64,000 bases of DNA, from contig NZ_CP162129.1 in assembly GCF_040834005.1 (NCBI RefSeq), positions 1,283,501 to 1,347,500 on the forward strand. Direction: 5' to 3'. The DNA is from Paenibacillus sp. PL2-23 (GTDB lineage Bacteria > Bacillota > Bacilli > Paenibacillales > Paenibacillaceae). Positions 1 through 7,366 of the stretch are shown here, in pieces. The notes under the pieces were generated by a model that was given only the letters and a program-made list of their open reading frames with translations, searched no databases and had not been told where the DNA came from. Both the position numbers and the translations under genes were made by a program. The number at the start of each line of letters is the position of its first letter. Within the stretch, counting starts at the first letter, position 1.

Positions 1-160
1 ACATCGTAAGCATATGCTTATGACAGCTAAAGCATTTCAGCAAACTTTCGTATCCAGTTTTCAAAGTGCAAAGCCTTGAGAGCTATTCAAACGTAATTTC
101 TTGAATTGTAGCGTATTTTCTGAATCAACTCTTGAAGCTGTTCATCGAAAAACGCGATAT
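1..160. other. Leader before the tRNA cluster
   Basis: No gene is seen here. The A/T-rich text resembles the spacer that usually follows 5S rRNA in an rrn-tRNA operon, but no 5S or 23S sequence is inside the window, so an upstream rRNA operon is only an inference from the tRNA order (Asn-Ser-Glu-Val-fMet-Asp). Confidence 0.3.
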
Positions 161-236
161 TCCCTGATAGCTCAGTTGGTAGAGCACTCGACTGTTAATC
201 GAGTTGTCACAGGTTCGAGTCCTGTTCGGGGAGCCA
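161..236 (+). tRNA. tRNA-Asn(GTT)
   Basis: Full cloverleaf: 7-bp acceptor stem TCCCTGA/TCGGGGA, D arm, anticodon GTT, T loop TTCGAGT and encoded CCA. First gene of the cluster. Confidence 0.96.
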
Positions 237-239
237 TAC

Positions 240-330
240 AGAGAGGTGTCCGAGTGGTCGAAGGAGCACGATTGGAAATCGTGTATACGTTAACCGCGTA
301 TCGAGGGTTCGAATCCCTTCCTCTCTGCCA
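240..330 (+). tRNA. tRNA-Ser(GGA)
   Basis: Class II tRNA with a long variable arm. Acceptor stem AGAGAGG/CCTCTCT, anticodon GGA, encoded CCA. Confidence 0.96.
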
Positions 331-334
331 GTAA

Positions 335-409
335 GGCCCGTTGGTCAAGGGGTTAAGACACCTCCCTTTCACGGAGGTAACAGGGGTTCGAATCCCCTAC
401 GGGTCACCA
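335..409 (+). tRNA. tRNA-Glu(TTC)
   Basis: Acceptor stem GGCCCGT/ACGGGTC (one G-U), anticodon TTC, T loop TTCGAAT, encoded CCA. Confidence 0.96.
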
Positions 410-413
410 GTAT

Positions 414-489
414 GGAGGATTAGCTCAGCTGGGAGAGCATCTGCCTTACAAGCAGAGGGTCGGCGGTTCGATCCCGTCATCCTCCACCA
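414..489 (+). tRNA. tRNA-Val(TAC)
   Basis: Acceptor stem GGAGGAT/ATCCTCC, anticodon TAC, encoded CCA. Confidence 0.96.
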
Positions 490-501
490 TTCATATAACG
501 A

Positions 502-578
502 CGCGGGGTGGAGCAGCTCGGTAGCTCGTCGGGCTCATAACCCGAAGGCCGCAGGTTCAAATCCTGCCCCCGCAACCA
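502..578 (+). tRNA. tRNA-fMet(CAT), initiator
   Basis: Anticodon CAT. The acceptor begins with C opposite A (the C1-A72 mismatch) and the anticodon stem ends in three G-C pairs next to the loop. Both are initiator-specific features, so this is the initiator rather than elongator Met tRNA. CCA is encoded. Confidence 0.95.
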
Positions 579-592
579 AAACTTTTTCTTGT

Positions 593-669
593 GGAGCTGT
601 GGTGTAGAGGCCTAACATGCCTGCCTGTCACGCAGGAGACCGCGGGTTCGAATCCCGTCAGCTCCGCCA
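593..669 (+). tRNA. tRNA-Asp(GTC)
   Basis: Acceptor stem starting GGAGCTG, anticodon GTC, T loop TTCGAAT, encoded CCA. Confidence 0.96.
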
Positions 670-688
670 TTTTTTTACCAAGCAATAT

Positions 689-764
<76 letters not shown>

Positions 765-767
765 TAT

Positions 768-841
768 GGCGGTCGTGGCGAAGGGGTTAACGCACCGGAT
801 TGTGGCTCCGGCATTCGTGGGTTCAAGTCCCATCGATCGCC
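768..841 (+). tRNA. tRNA-His(GTG), CCA not encoded
   Basis: Acceptor stem GCGGTCG/CGATCGC preceded by the extra G(-1) typical of His tRNA and followed by discriminator C. Anticodon GTG. The next bases are CTCTAATG, so CCA must be added after transcription. Confidence 0.94.
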
Positions 842-850
842 CTCTAATGT

Positions 851-925
851 TGGGGATTAGCCAAGCGGTAAGGCAACGGACTTTGACTCCGTCACGCCTA
901 GGTTCGAATCCTAGATCCCCAGCCA
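851..925 (+). tRNA. tRNA-Gln(TTG)
   Basis: Acceptor stem TGGGGAT/ATCCCCA, anticodon TTG, encoded CCA. Confidence 0.95.
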
Positions 926-937
926 TTTTTTTTTCGA

Positions 938-1013
938 GAGCCATTAGCTCAGTTGGTAGAGCACCTGACTTTTAATCAGGGTGTCGTAGGTTCGAGTCCT
1001 ACATGGCTCACCA
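938..1013 (+). tRNA. tRNA-Lys(TTT)
   Basis: Acceptor stem GAGCCAT/ATGGCTC, anticodon TTT, T loop TTCGAGT, encoded CCA. Confidence 0.96.
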
Positions 1014-1022
1014 GTTTCATAC

Positions 1023-1108
1023 GCGGTTGTGGTGGAATGGCAGACACGCTATCTTGAGGGGGTAGTGGGCGTACGCTCGTGGAGGTTCGAGTCCTCTCAA
1101 CCGCACCA
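1023..1108 (+). tRNA. tRNA-Leu(GAG)
   Basis: Class II tRNA with long variable arm. Acceptor stem GCGGTTG/CAACCGC, anticodon GAG in loop TTGAGGG, encoded CCA. Confidence 0.94.
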
Positions 1109-1121
1109 TACAACTCCATAT

Positions 1122-1208
1122 GCGGTCATGGCGGAATTGGCAGACGCGCTAGATTCAGGTTCTAGTGTCAGCAATGACGTGGAGGTTCGAGTCCTCTTGA
1201 CCGCACCA
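1122..1208 (+). tRNA. tRNA-Leu(CAG)
   Basis: Class II tRNA with long variable arm. Acceptor starts GCGGTCA, anticodon stem CTAGA/TCTAG with loop TTCAGGT (anticodon CAG), encoded CCA. A second Leu isoacceptor directly after Leu(GAG). Confidence 0.94.
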
Positions 1209-1214
1209 TCATTA

Positions 1215-1289
1215 GCGGAAGTGGCTCAGCGGTAGAGCATCGCCTTGCCAAGGCGAGGGTCGCGGGTTCGATTCCCGTCTTCCGCTCCA
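1215..1289 (+). tRNA. tRNA-Gly(GCC)
   Basis: Acceptor stem GCGGAAG/CTTCCGC, anticodon GCC, encoded CCA after discriminator T. Confidence 0.96.
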
Positions 1290-1300
1290 TTTTTATGTTT

Positions 1301-1377
1301 GCGGCCTTAGCTCAGCTGGATAGAGCGTTTGACTACGAATCAAAAGGTCAGGAGTTCGAATCTCTTAGGCCGCGCCA
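1301..1377 (+). tRNA. tRNA-Arg(ACG)
   Basis: Acceptor stem starting GCGGCCT, anticodon ACG (read as ICG after A34 deamination), encoded CCA. Confidence 0.96.
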
Positions 1378-1383
1378 TTATTA

Positions 1384-1457
1384 CGGGATGTAGCTCAGCT
1401 TGGTAGAGCACCTGGTTTGGGACCAGGGGGTCGCATGTTCAAATCGTGTCATCCCGA
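1384..1457 (+). tRNA. tRNA-Pro(TGG), CCA not encoded
   Basis: Acceptor stem CGGGATG/CATCCCG, anticodon TGG. The T stem (GCATG/CGTGT) keeps pairing only by using two G-U pairs, and the discriminator A is followed by TAC rather than CCA. Last tRNA of the cluster. Confidence 0.92.
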
Positions 1458-1467
1458 TACATGAATG

Positions 1468-1509
1468 AAACAAGCCCTTTTATCCATCAATGGATAGAGG
1501 GGCTTGTTT
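1468..1509 (+). terminator. Terminator of the tRNA cluster
   Basis: A 19-bp stem with a few G-U pairs (arms start AAACAAGCCC and end GGGCTTGTTT) and a TCAA loop, 10 bases after tRNA-Pro. The arm itself ends in TTTC. Confidence 0.75.
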
Positions 1510-1889
1510 CTGTTATGAGAAAAGTTTACTGACCACCCATGCGGCGGTTGAAGCCTGCAAATCTGCAGCAATTCATCCCCATGAGGAGGGGTGGAAGTGG
1601 AATTGATGCAAATGTGCAGGATATTTACCCAATTGTAGTCGTATGCAGGGTGCATGTGCTGAAAATGATGTATTATCGCAGCAATTCCCCTATTTGAGTA
1701 TGAAGATGTCTAAAATGATGTATATTCGCAGCAATATGGCGTCTGAGCACCGCACCGGAACTAAAATATTAATGATGTTAACTCATCTTAAACGGAACAC
1801 TGATCCTGGAGAAAAATTAAAGATGATGTAATCTAGCCAGAACCTTATTCTGCATGACATGACAGCATTCAGACCTCAAGCCACCCCGC
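1510..1889. repeat. Intergenic region with decayed ~50-bp repeats
   Basis: No convincing gene. The motif AAAATGATGTAT followed by a TCGCAGCAAT block occurs at 1662-1685 and again at 1712-1735, 50 bp later. Worn copies (TAAAATATTAATGATGTT near 1762; ATTAAAGATGATGTAAT near 1815) continue the spacing. A 62-codon open frame through the repeats lacks a good ribosome binding site and looks like a by-product. Confidence 0.5.
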
Positions 1890-2879
1890 TCAATAATTCC
1901 GATATACATAGGGATTCTCAGGCTCCGGGATGGCCTCCCAGGAGGTGACGCGAAGAACGGGTATGGTCTGCTTGAACGGCTGGTACAGCTGAGAGGTCAG
2001 CACCCCCGACACATGAACCCAATCATCGTTGTTCAGCGTTGTCCCTTTGGGAAACTCCACGAGCATGCCGAAGATGCCGGAGTCAGCAACGCAATGAATA
2101 AACCCAAAGCGGAATACGAAGTAATGGCTGTCCTCGACTTGTTCTCCCTTGTATGCAAAGCCGGTAAAAGAGATATTTTTCCCCATAAATGTGCCTGGGA
2201 AGTTGTAGATAACCTCCATACCCTTCATATAGTTGCTGTCATCCAGCGCGATGGTGTCTAATCCAACAAAATCCTTGAGCTCCTTGTTTTTGAGCTTATC
2301 GTAGCCCTCCTGGCCATAGAAGACGCTCGAGTCCGGCTTCAGGAATTGATGCTCGCCAGGCATGCCGTCCGACATTTGCTCCAGCTCGGCTGGGAAGGAG
2401 AAGCCTTTGGCTTTGACAAAGCTGGAATCCAGCGTCTGCACCGGCAGGAATATACCTGTAACGATGGGCACAAACAGAATGAGATAACCGACGCCACGCT
2501 TCCATCTGGACTTTGGCTCATGAGAATGGCCAAACACGTCTTCCTCATGATCATGATGGTGTGAATGGGGATGTTCATGATCGTGATGAGCGCAGCAAGA
2601 GTTGTCATGGGCTGCTTGTCTGGTGGCAGAAGCCGAGTGCTCGGAGGCTGGAATGGACGGCTCCGTATCTGCCGGCAGACTAGCATCCTCCAGCCTTTTT
2701 TTGGCCTTTTCCTCCATTTGCACCCGGACAAACTCAACAACGCACAGCACCAGCAACAACACGATCGCGCTTATGGACAGATAGGCGTATTTGGTATTAA
2801 TGTATTTGTTCAGCTGGCCTTCCTGATGAATAATAGCGAATAGAAGGGCAAAGCCGACCAATATGGCAAATCGAATCAT
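1890..2879 (-). CDS. ycgQ: YcgQ-like subunit of a two-part membrane permease (TIGR03943 type)
   Basis: A 329-residue membrane protein. Two N-terminal hydrophobic segments (about 1-20 and 33-53) are followed by a His/Asp/Glu-rich cytoplasm-type loop (about 93-122, CCAHHDHEHPHSHHHDH), a further membrane helix (about 130-150) and a C-terminal soluble domain. The start overlaps the stop of the upstream permease by 4 bp (ATGA) and has a GGGAGG site inside that gene, so the pair is translationally coupled. In this family the partner is always the DUF318-type permease. A metal-related role is inferred from the His-rich loop; the substrate is not known from sequence. Confidence 0.82.
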   Translation of the reverse strand: MIRFAILVGFALLFAIIHQEGQLNKYINTKYAYLSISAIVLLLVLCVVEFVRVQMEEKAKKRLEDASLPADTEPSIPASEHSASATRQAAHDNSCCAHHDHEHPHSHHHDHEEDVFGHSHEPKSRWKRGVGYLILFVPIVTGIFLPVQTLDSSFVKAKGFSFPAELEQMSDGMPGEHQFLKPDSSVFYGQEGYDKLKNKELKDFVGLDTIALDDSNYMKGMEVIYNFPGTFMGKNISFTGFAYKGEQVEDSHYFVFRFGFIHCVADSGIFGMLVEFPKGTTLNNDDWVHVSGVLTSQLYQPFKQTIPVLRVTSWEAIPEPENPYVYRNY

Positions 2880-3790
2880 GTGACAAACCTCCCGACTAAC
2901 AAGGATGCGGTAAAGGTGCTAACGGCCACAAGGGCAATGAGCGCCAATACAAATTTGGTGCGGAACGTGCCGAGCAGCATCAGCGTGTTCTTAATGTCAA
3001 TCATCGGGCCGAACACGAGGAACGCGGAGATGGAGCCCAGCGAGAAGGTGCTGCGGAACGATGATGCGATGAAGGCGTCTGCTTCCGAGCACAGCGACAT
3101 GGTGAAGGCCAGCGCCATCATAACCAGTGACGCCGTAACGGGATTGTTGCCGATTTGAAGAAGGGAGGACGTTGGTATAAAGGTCTGCATGCTGGCCGCG
3201 ATAAATGCGCCAAGAACCAGATATTTGCCCACCGAAAAAAACTCGTCCACCGCATGCGTCAGCACCGATCCCATACGTGGAAAAAACCGCTTGGCCGGAG
3301 GGGCTGGAGCAGGCGTCTCCGAGGCAGCCGCAACCGCCTGTTGGGCGGGGCTGTAGTCTCGAAGCGGCAAAATCGGGAACCAATAGGCGACTGCGACCGA
3401 CGCGATCAGCGCAACTGCGAAAGCCATGCCTGCGCGGATGGCGACAACTCGCCAATCATTGCCGAATGCGACGAACGTCGAGAACAAGACGATGGGGTTG
3501 ACGATGGGGCCTGTCAGCATAAACGCGATGCCGGCGTTAAGAGGCACGCCCTTCTTCAGCAATCTTCTGGTGATAGGCACTATGCCGCATTCGCAGGACG
3601 GGAACAAGAGACCGACGCTGCAGCCGAACAGGGAGCTGAGCAATCGGTTTTTGGGCATGATGCGGGAGATCCACTGCTCCGTAATAAAGGATTGAATGAA
3701 GCCGGATACGATAACCCCGACAAGCACAAATGGAATGGCCTCCATCAGCATGCTAAGAAATATGGTATTTAATTGTAGGAACGTATTCAT
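2876..3790 (-). CDS. ycgR: YcgR-like permease (DUF318 / SO_0444 type)
   Basis: A multi-span membrane protein of 304 residues with the family's Cys-containing segment FPSCECGIVPITRRLL (about residues 67-82) and the glycine-rich helix GAFIAASMQTF. It forms a two-component permease with the downstream His-rich protein. I place the start at the ATG preceded by AGGTGA at a good distance; an ATG 33 bp further upstream has no ribosome binding site. Homologues are annotated only as putative permeases, sometimes linked to metal or acid stress; the transported compound cannot be read from the sequence. Confidence 0.82.
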   Translation of the reverse strand: MNTFLQLNTIFLSMLMEAIPFVLVGVIVSGFIQSFITEQWISRIMPKNRLLSSLFGCSVGLLFPSCECGIVPITRRLLKKGVPLNAGIAFMLTGPIVNPIVLFSTFVAFGNDWRVVAIRAGMAFAVALIASVAVAYWFPILPLRDYSPAQQAVAAASETPAPAPPAKRFFPRMGSVLTHAVDEFFSVGKYLVLGAFIAASMQTFIPTSSLLQIGNNPVTASLVMMALAFTMSLCSEADAFIASSFRSTFSLGSISAFLVFGPMIDIKNTLMLLGTFRTKFVLALIALVAVSTFTASLLVGRFVT

Positions 3791-3888
3791 CTTGCGTTCA
3801 CCTGCCTGGAGGAAATGGGGCATACATCACTTGCTTGACCCTATTAAATATAGCACATATCCCTTCAAAACTTCATGCCGGCAAAACA

Positions 3889-3922
3889 CAAAAAAGCCTC
3901 CAGCCCTCAATGGGCTGGAGGC
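3889..3922 (-). terminator. Terminator of sodA
   Basis: Perfect 11-bp stem GCCTCCAGCCC/GGGCTGGAGGC with a 5-base loop, followed on the minus strand by TTTTTTGTG, 13 bases after the sodA stop. Confidence 0.88.
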
Positions 3923-3935
3923 TTATGCACTTCAA

Positions 3936-4547
3936 TTACTTAACGGCAGCTTCGTAACGCTTGCCGACTTCTTCCCAGTTCACAACGTTCCAGAACGCTG
4001 CGATGTAGTCAGGGCGTTTGTTCTGGTAGTTCAGATAATAAGCATGCTCCCAAACGTCCAGACCCAGGATCGGCGTCTCGCCTTCCATGATCGGGCTGTC
4101 TTGGTTAGGCAGGCTGTATACTTTGAGCTTGCCGCCAGCTACAGCCAGGAACGCCCAGCCGCTGCCGAAGCGAGTTGCGCCAGCTTTGGCGAATTCTGCC
4201 TTGAATGCTTCGAAGCCGCCGAGCTCGCTTTCGATAGCTGCAGCAAGAGCGCCAGTAGGAGCGCCGCCGCCGTTAGGGCCGATTGTTTCCCAGAACAGGC
4301 TATGGTTAGCATGGCCGCCGCCGTTGTTGCGGACAGCTGTGCGGATGGATTCAGGCACGCTAGCGAGGTCGCCGATCAGCTCCTCGATGGATTTGCTTTG
4401 AAGCTCTGGAGCGGATTCAAGAGCGGCATTCAGGTTCGTCACATAAGCGTTGTGGTGACGGCCGTGATGAATTTCCATCGTCAGTGCGTCGATGTGTGGT
4501 TCAAGTGCGTTGTGAGCGTACGGCAATGCAGGTAGTTGATGAGCCAT
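3936..4547 (-). CDS. sodA: Superoxide dismutase (Mn/Fe family)
   Basis: Converts superoxide to oxygen and hydrogen peroxide in the cytoplasm. The 203-residue length is normal for the family and all four metal ligands are in place: His27, His82, Asp164 and His168 (in DVWEHAYYL). The residue pattern [11 protein letters not shown] and the Mn-type body favour manganese, but metal choice cannot be settled by eye. A GGGAGGT site lies 7 bases before the ATG. A consensus-like promoter and a terminator flank the gene, so it is monocistronic. Confidence 0.96.
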   Translation of the reverse strand: MAHQLPALPYAHNALEPHIDALTMEIHHGRHHNAYVTNLNAALESAPELQSKSIEELIGDLASVPESIRTAVRNNGGGHANHSLFWETIGPNGGGAPTGALAAAIESELGGFEAFKAEFAKAGATRFGSGWAFLAVAGGKLKVYSLPNQDSPIMEGETPILGLDVWEHAYYLNYQNKRPDYIAAFWNVVNWEEVGKRYEAAVK

Positions 4548-4587
4548 TATTCATTACCTCCCAGATTTATGTAGGTTTATCATAGAT

Positions 4588-4616
4588 ATTATCCCTTATC
4601 GCAACGAATAAATCAA
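4588..4616 (-). promoter_or_regulatory. sodA promoter
   Basis: On the minus strand TTGATT, a 17-bp spacer and GATAAT. It lies about 40 bp upstream of the sodA ATG. Confidence 0.65.
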
Positions 4617-5292
4617 CATTGTTGTTGAAAAAGTCGCCTTTACCCCAGTCGAAGATAGGGGCCTAGCCTATTGTGCCACGCTTTCATTTTTTTAACCACA
4701 ATACGCGGTCGCTAATCCTGACAGGTCTCAATAGCGGCTTTCTCAAAATATAAGCATATATAAGTTTTCTCTATACTGGGACGGCGCAGCCGTTTACGCT
4801 AGACATTATAGAATATCTTTTTGTCGCGCTTCGGACTCCACGACGCTAACGGACAAAAAATGCGCTTAGAGCTCGAATTTGACTCTTTCCAGCCTGTAAC
4901 GGTCAAACTGGACGCTTAGCCGTCCTAAACGCAACGACTTTCCCTCAAGTGTCGTTCTAAGGTTCGAAAATGCCCGTTACAATTTCGGGCGACCAATTAG
5001 AAGGGTGTAAAGGTTTTTTTTGTCCGTTAGAAGCCTCAATGGTAAGGTTGGCGTCGTCGAGACGATGTCGAAAGGGAAGTTTTAATCAAGGACGCCGTCA
5101 GGCCATTTTTTCATTCAAGCGAAAAATATAAAGAAATTATGTTGTAAGCGCTTAAAATAAAGCGTTTTCACTAGAAAAACGGCGATTTTTCTAATTTTTT
5201 AAAGAATTTTAAAGAAAAAAGAAGGATTACACTATATTTCGTCGTATAATATACGAGTACGAGACTATGATATGGTAGAAGGTGTTTATTGA
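4617..5292. other. Intergenic region with an inverted repeat and a cre-like site
   Basis: No gene seen. A perfect 15-bp inverted repeat, CTAACGGACAAAAAA (4846-4860) and its complement (5016-5030), brackets about 155 bp. Weaker variants of the same word (CCTGTAACGGTC near 4905; CCCGTTAC near 4975) lie between. TGTAAGCGCTTAAA at 5143-5156 matches the cre consensus in 13 of 14 positions. TATAAT at 5245-5250 is a possible -10 for the acetyltransferase gene, without a good -35. Confidence 0.45.
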
Positions 5293-5715
5293 ATGAACGT
5301 ACGTTCCTTCCAGTTGTCCGATTACAAACCGCTTACGGAACTGCTAGAGGAAGTTCTGACAACGGAATGCTATGAGCAAACCATGGAAGCATTTGCCAGA
5401 CAGTTATCATGGGATAGCGAGCTCGTTCTAGTCGCCGTCAAACAATCAGAAATCGTAGGAATGATTATCGGCACGATCGATAACAACAAAGGCTATTATT
5501 ATCGAATTGCAGTATCTCCGCAGCATCAGCGTATTGGCGTAGGCAAAGCGCTTGTAACAGCACTGCGCCAGCGCTTCGAGCACAGGAATGTGTCGAAGAT
5601 TCTGATTACGGCGGACGAGCATAACGAGCCTGTGCTTCCGCTGTACGAAGCCATGGGCTTCGCCTCTTCGGACTTCTTCCGCTCCTTCCAGAAGCTGAGT
5701 ATCGTAACGGGGTAA
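5293..5715 (+). CDS. GNAT-family N-acetyltransferase
   Basis: A 140-residue single-domain GNAT protein. The acetyl-CoA binding motif A is visible as IAVSPQHQRIGVGKAL (about 75-90), the Q/RxxGxG/A signature of the fold, followed by ADEHNEPVLPLYEAMGF, the usual beta5-alpha4 region. GNATs transfer an acetyl group from acetyl-CoA to an amine; nothing in the sequence shows the acceptor. AGAAGGTG precedes the ATG. It stands alone, about 115 bp before the DUF402 gene. Confidence 0.85.
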   Translation: MNVRSFQLSDYKPLTELLEEVLTTECYEQTMEAFARQLSWDSELVLVAVKQSEIVGMIIGTIDNNKGYYYRIAVSPQHQRIGVGKALVTALRQRFEHRNVSKILITADEHNEPVLPLYEAMGFASSDFFRSFQKLSIVTG

Positions 5716-5830
5716 CAGAGATATTATAGGCAATTCGTGTTTTCGTTCGGGCATATCTGGATCGCCGTTGCAATTGGCGCTCAGATATGCTTTTCTTATT
5801 ACTATAAGGAATCTGAGGAGCACGAGCAGC

Positions 5831-6388
5831 ATGGTAACATACGAGCAATGCATCATTAAGAGCTTCAAGCATAACGGCCATCTTCATAGGCTTTGGCAGC
5901 AGAATTGGCTTGTGCCGAACGAGCTTCTGCTCGATGAGCACAGGAAGGAAGCCATGATCGTGCTCATCAACCGGCAAACACCTATTCAAGAGTCCGATGG
6001 CAAGCAATGGATCAGCCGTGTGCCGGCTGTTTCTTATTTTATCCCGGGGCAATGGTTTAACGTGGTTTCGCTGCTGGAGCCGAATGGCGTAAGATATTAC
6101 TGTAATATTGCTTCGCCACCGTACCTCCAGGGCGGGGTGCTTACGTATATCGATTACGATCTGGACGTGATTCGAACGACTGACGGCAGCCGGTATATCG
6201 TAGACCAGGATGAATACGAGCAGCATAAGAGGCTGTATCATTATCCCCATACCGTTCAGGACAAAGTGTATGAGGGGTTAAACGCTTTGCTTGGACGAAT
6301 CGAGCATAAGTCCAGCCCTTTCTCCGATGAAGCGGCATACGCTTACTATGAAGGCTGGCTGGAGCATACTGGCGGAGAACCGGAGTGA
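5831..6388 (+). CDS. DUF402 nucleoside tri-/diphosphate phosphatase (YgaC/Ntdp family)
   Basis: A 185-residue protein of the DUF402 family, whose characterised S. aureus member (Ntdp) hydrolyses nucleoside tri- and diphosphates with a divalent metal. The family core is visible: the acidic segment YIDYDLDVIRTTDG (about 106-119) and DQDEYEQH (about 125-132), with the metal-binding Asp/Glu cluster. The open frame runs 21 codons further upstream, but the internal ATG at 5831 is preceded by GAGGAG and gives the usual family length. The stop overlaps the next gene's GTG start. Confidence 0.82.
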   Translation: MVTYEQCIIKSFKHNGHLHRLWQQNWLVPNELLLDEHRKEAMIVLINRQTPIQESDGKQWISRVPAVSYFIPGQWFNVVSLLEPNGVRYYCNIASPPYLQGGVLTYIDYDLDVIRTTDGSRYIVDQDEYEQHKRLYHYPHTVQDKVYEGLNALLGRIEHKSSPFSDEAAYAYYEGWLEHTGGEPE

Positions 6389-6903
6389 AGGAGCAGCCAA
6401 CCCCATTCCTGAGAGGCTGGTTCAGGACAGCGGCAGCAGCGATTGCGCTCGTTCTGCTTGTGCACTATTGGGTGTTCACGGTGTCGCCCATACATGGGCA
6501 TTCGATGGAGCCAGCTCTACGGGAGAACGACTGGGTCGTGGTCAACAAGGCAATATACGGGCTGGATCGTCCCCGTAACGGGGATATTGTGGTATTGGCA
6601 GGCGACGATAACGGGTATTGGGTGAAACGCGTAGCAGGGGAGCCTGGCGATCGTATTGAGCTTGCCGGAGGCAGGCTGTATCGCAACGGCCAGAAGATAG
6701 ACGAGCCTTATACGGGCGAATGGAGCGGCGAGACGAGCTACGGACCGATTGTTGTGGAGGCGGGCAGTTATTTCGTACTTGGCGATAACCGGGGACTTAA
6801 CGCAAGCTTGGACAGCAGGGCCATCGGTCCTGTGCCCCTGGATCACATTAAGGGCAGAGTGGACTGGATCGTATGGCCGATCCGGTCTGCGGGTCCATTA
6901 TAG
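6385..6903 (+). CDS. lepB: Signal peptidase I
   Basis: Membrane-bound serine protease that removes signal peptides from exported proteins. One N-terminal transmembrane helix (about 15-33) anchors the catalytic domain outside. The catalytic Ser40 lies in GHSMEP and the general base Lys81 in YWVKRVAG; the GDN box (FVLGDNR) and the SLDSR box are also present. The length, 172 residues, is typical of the short Bacillus-type (Sip) enzymes. A GTG start overlaps the stop of the DUF402 gene by 4 bp, so the two are coupled. Confidence 0.94.
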   Translation: MKEQPTPFLRGWFRTAAAAIALVLLVHYWVFTVSPIHGHSMEPALRENDWVVVNKAIYGLDRPRNGDIVVLAGDDNGYWVKRVAGEPGDRIELAGGRLYRNGQKIDEPYTGEWSGETSYGPIVVEAGSYFVLGDNRGLNASLDSRAIGPVPLDHIKGRVDWIVWPIRSAGPL

Positions 6904-6929
6904 CCATTCGACATTTGGAGGTGGATAAT

Positions 6930-7364
6930 ATGAAGCAAGTGATGATCTACACGGACGGAGCGTGCTCCGGGAACCCCGGACCTGGCGGCTGGGGCGCGGT
7001 GCTGTTCTATGGCGAGCGGCGGAAGGAAATTTCTGGCGGAGAGAAGGCCACGACCAACAATCGGATGGAGATCCAAGCCGTAATCGAGGGCCTTAGCCTG
7101 CTGAAGGAGCCGTGCGAGGTCAAAGTATACAGCGACTCCGCATACGTCGTGAATTGCTTCCAGAAGGGATGGATTCACGGCTGGCTGCGGAACGGGTGGA
7201 AGAACAGCAAGAAGGACCCTGTCGAAAATCAGGATTTATGGAAACGGCTATGGGAATTGATGAAGCAGCATTCAGTTGAATATGTGAAGGTCAAAGGCCA
7301 TAGCGACAATGAATGGAACAATCGCTGCGACGAGCTGGCCCGCGAAGCGATCAAAAGGCTGTAG
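6930..7364 (+). CDS. rnhA: Ribonuclease HI
   Basis: Cleaves the RNA strand of RNA-DNA hybrids. All catalytic residues of the E. coli-type enzyme can be seen: Asp9 (YTDGACSGNPGPGG), Glu47 (TNNRMEI), Asp69 (YSDSAYV), His124 (KVKGHSD) and Asp134. The 144-residue length fits the classic single-domain enzyme with the basic handle region (WLRNGWKNSKK). The start follows TTTGGAGGTG at a standard distance; an upstream in-frame start has no such site. The stop is 2 bases before the queG ATG. Confidence 0.95.
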   Translation: MKQVMIYTDGACSGNPGPGGWGAVLFYGERRKEISGGEKATTNNRMEIQAVIEGLSLLKEPCEVKVYSDSAYVVNCFQKGWIHGWLRNGWKNSKKDPVENQDLWKRLWELMKQHSVEYVKVKGHSDNEWNNRCDELAREAIKRL

Positions 7365-7366
7365 AG

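Noticed and set aside
1643..1831. 62-codon ORF MQGACAENDVLSQ...
   Set aside because: Lies entirely within decayed repeats, lacks a ribosome binding site and has no protein-like pattern.
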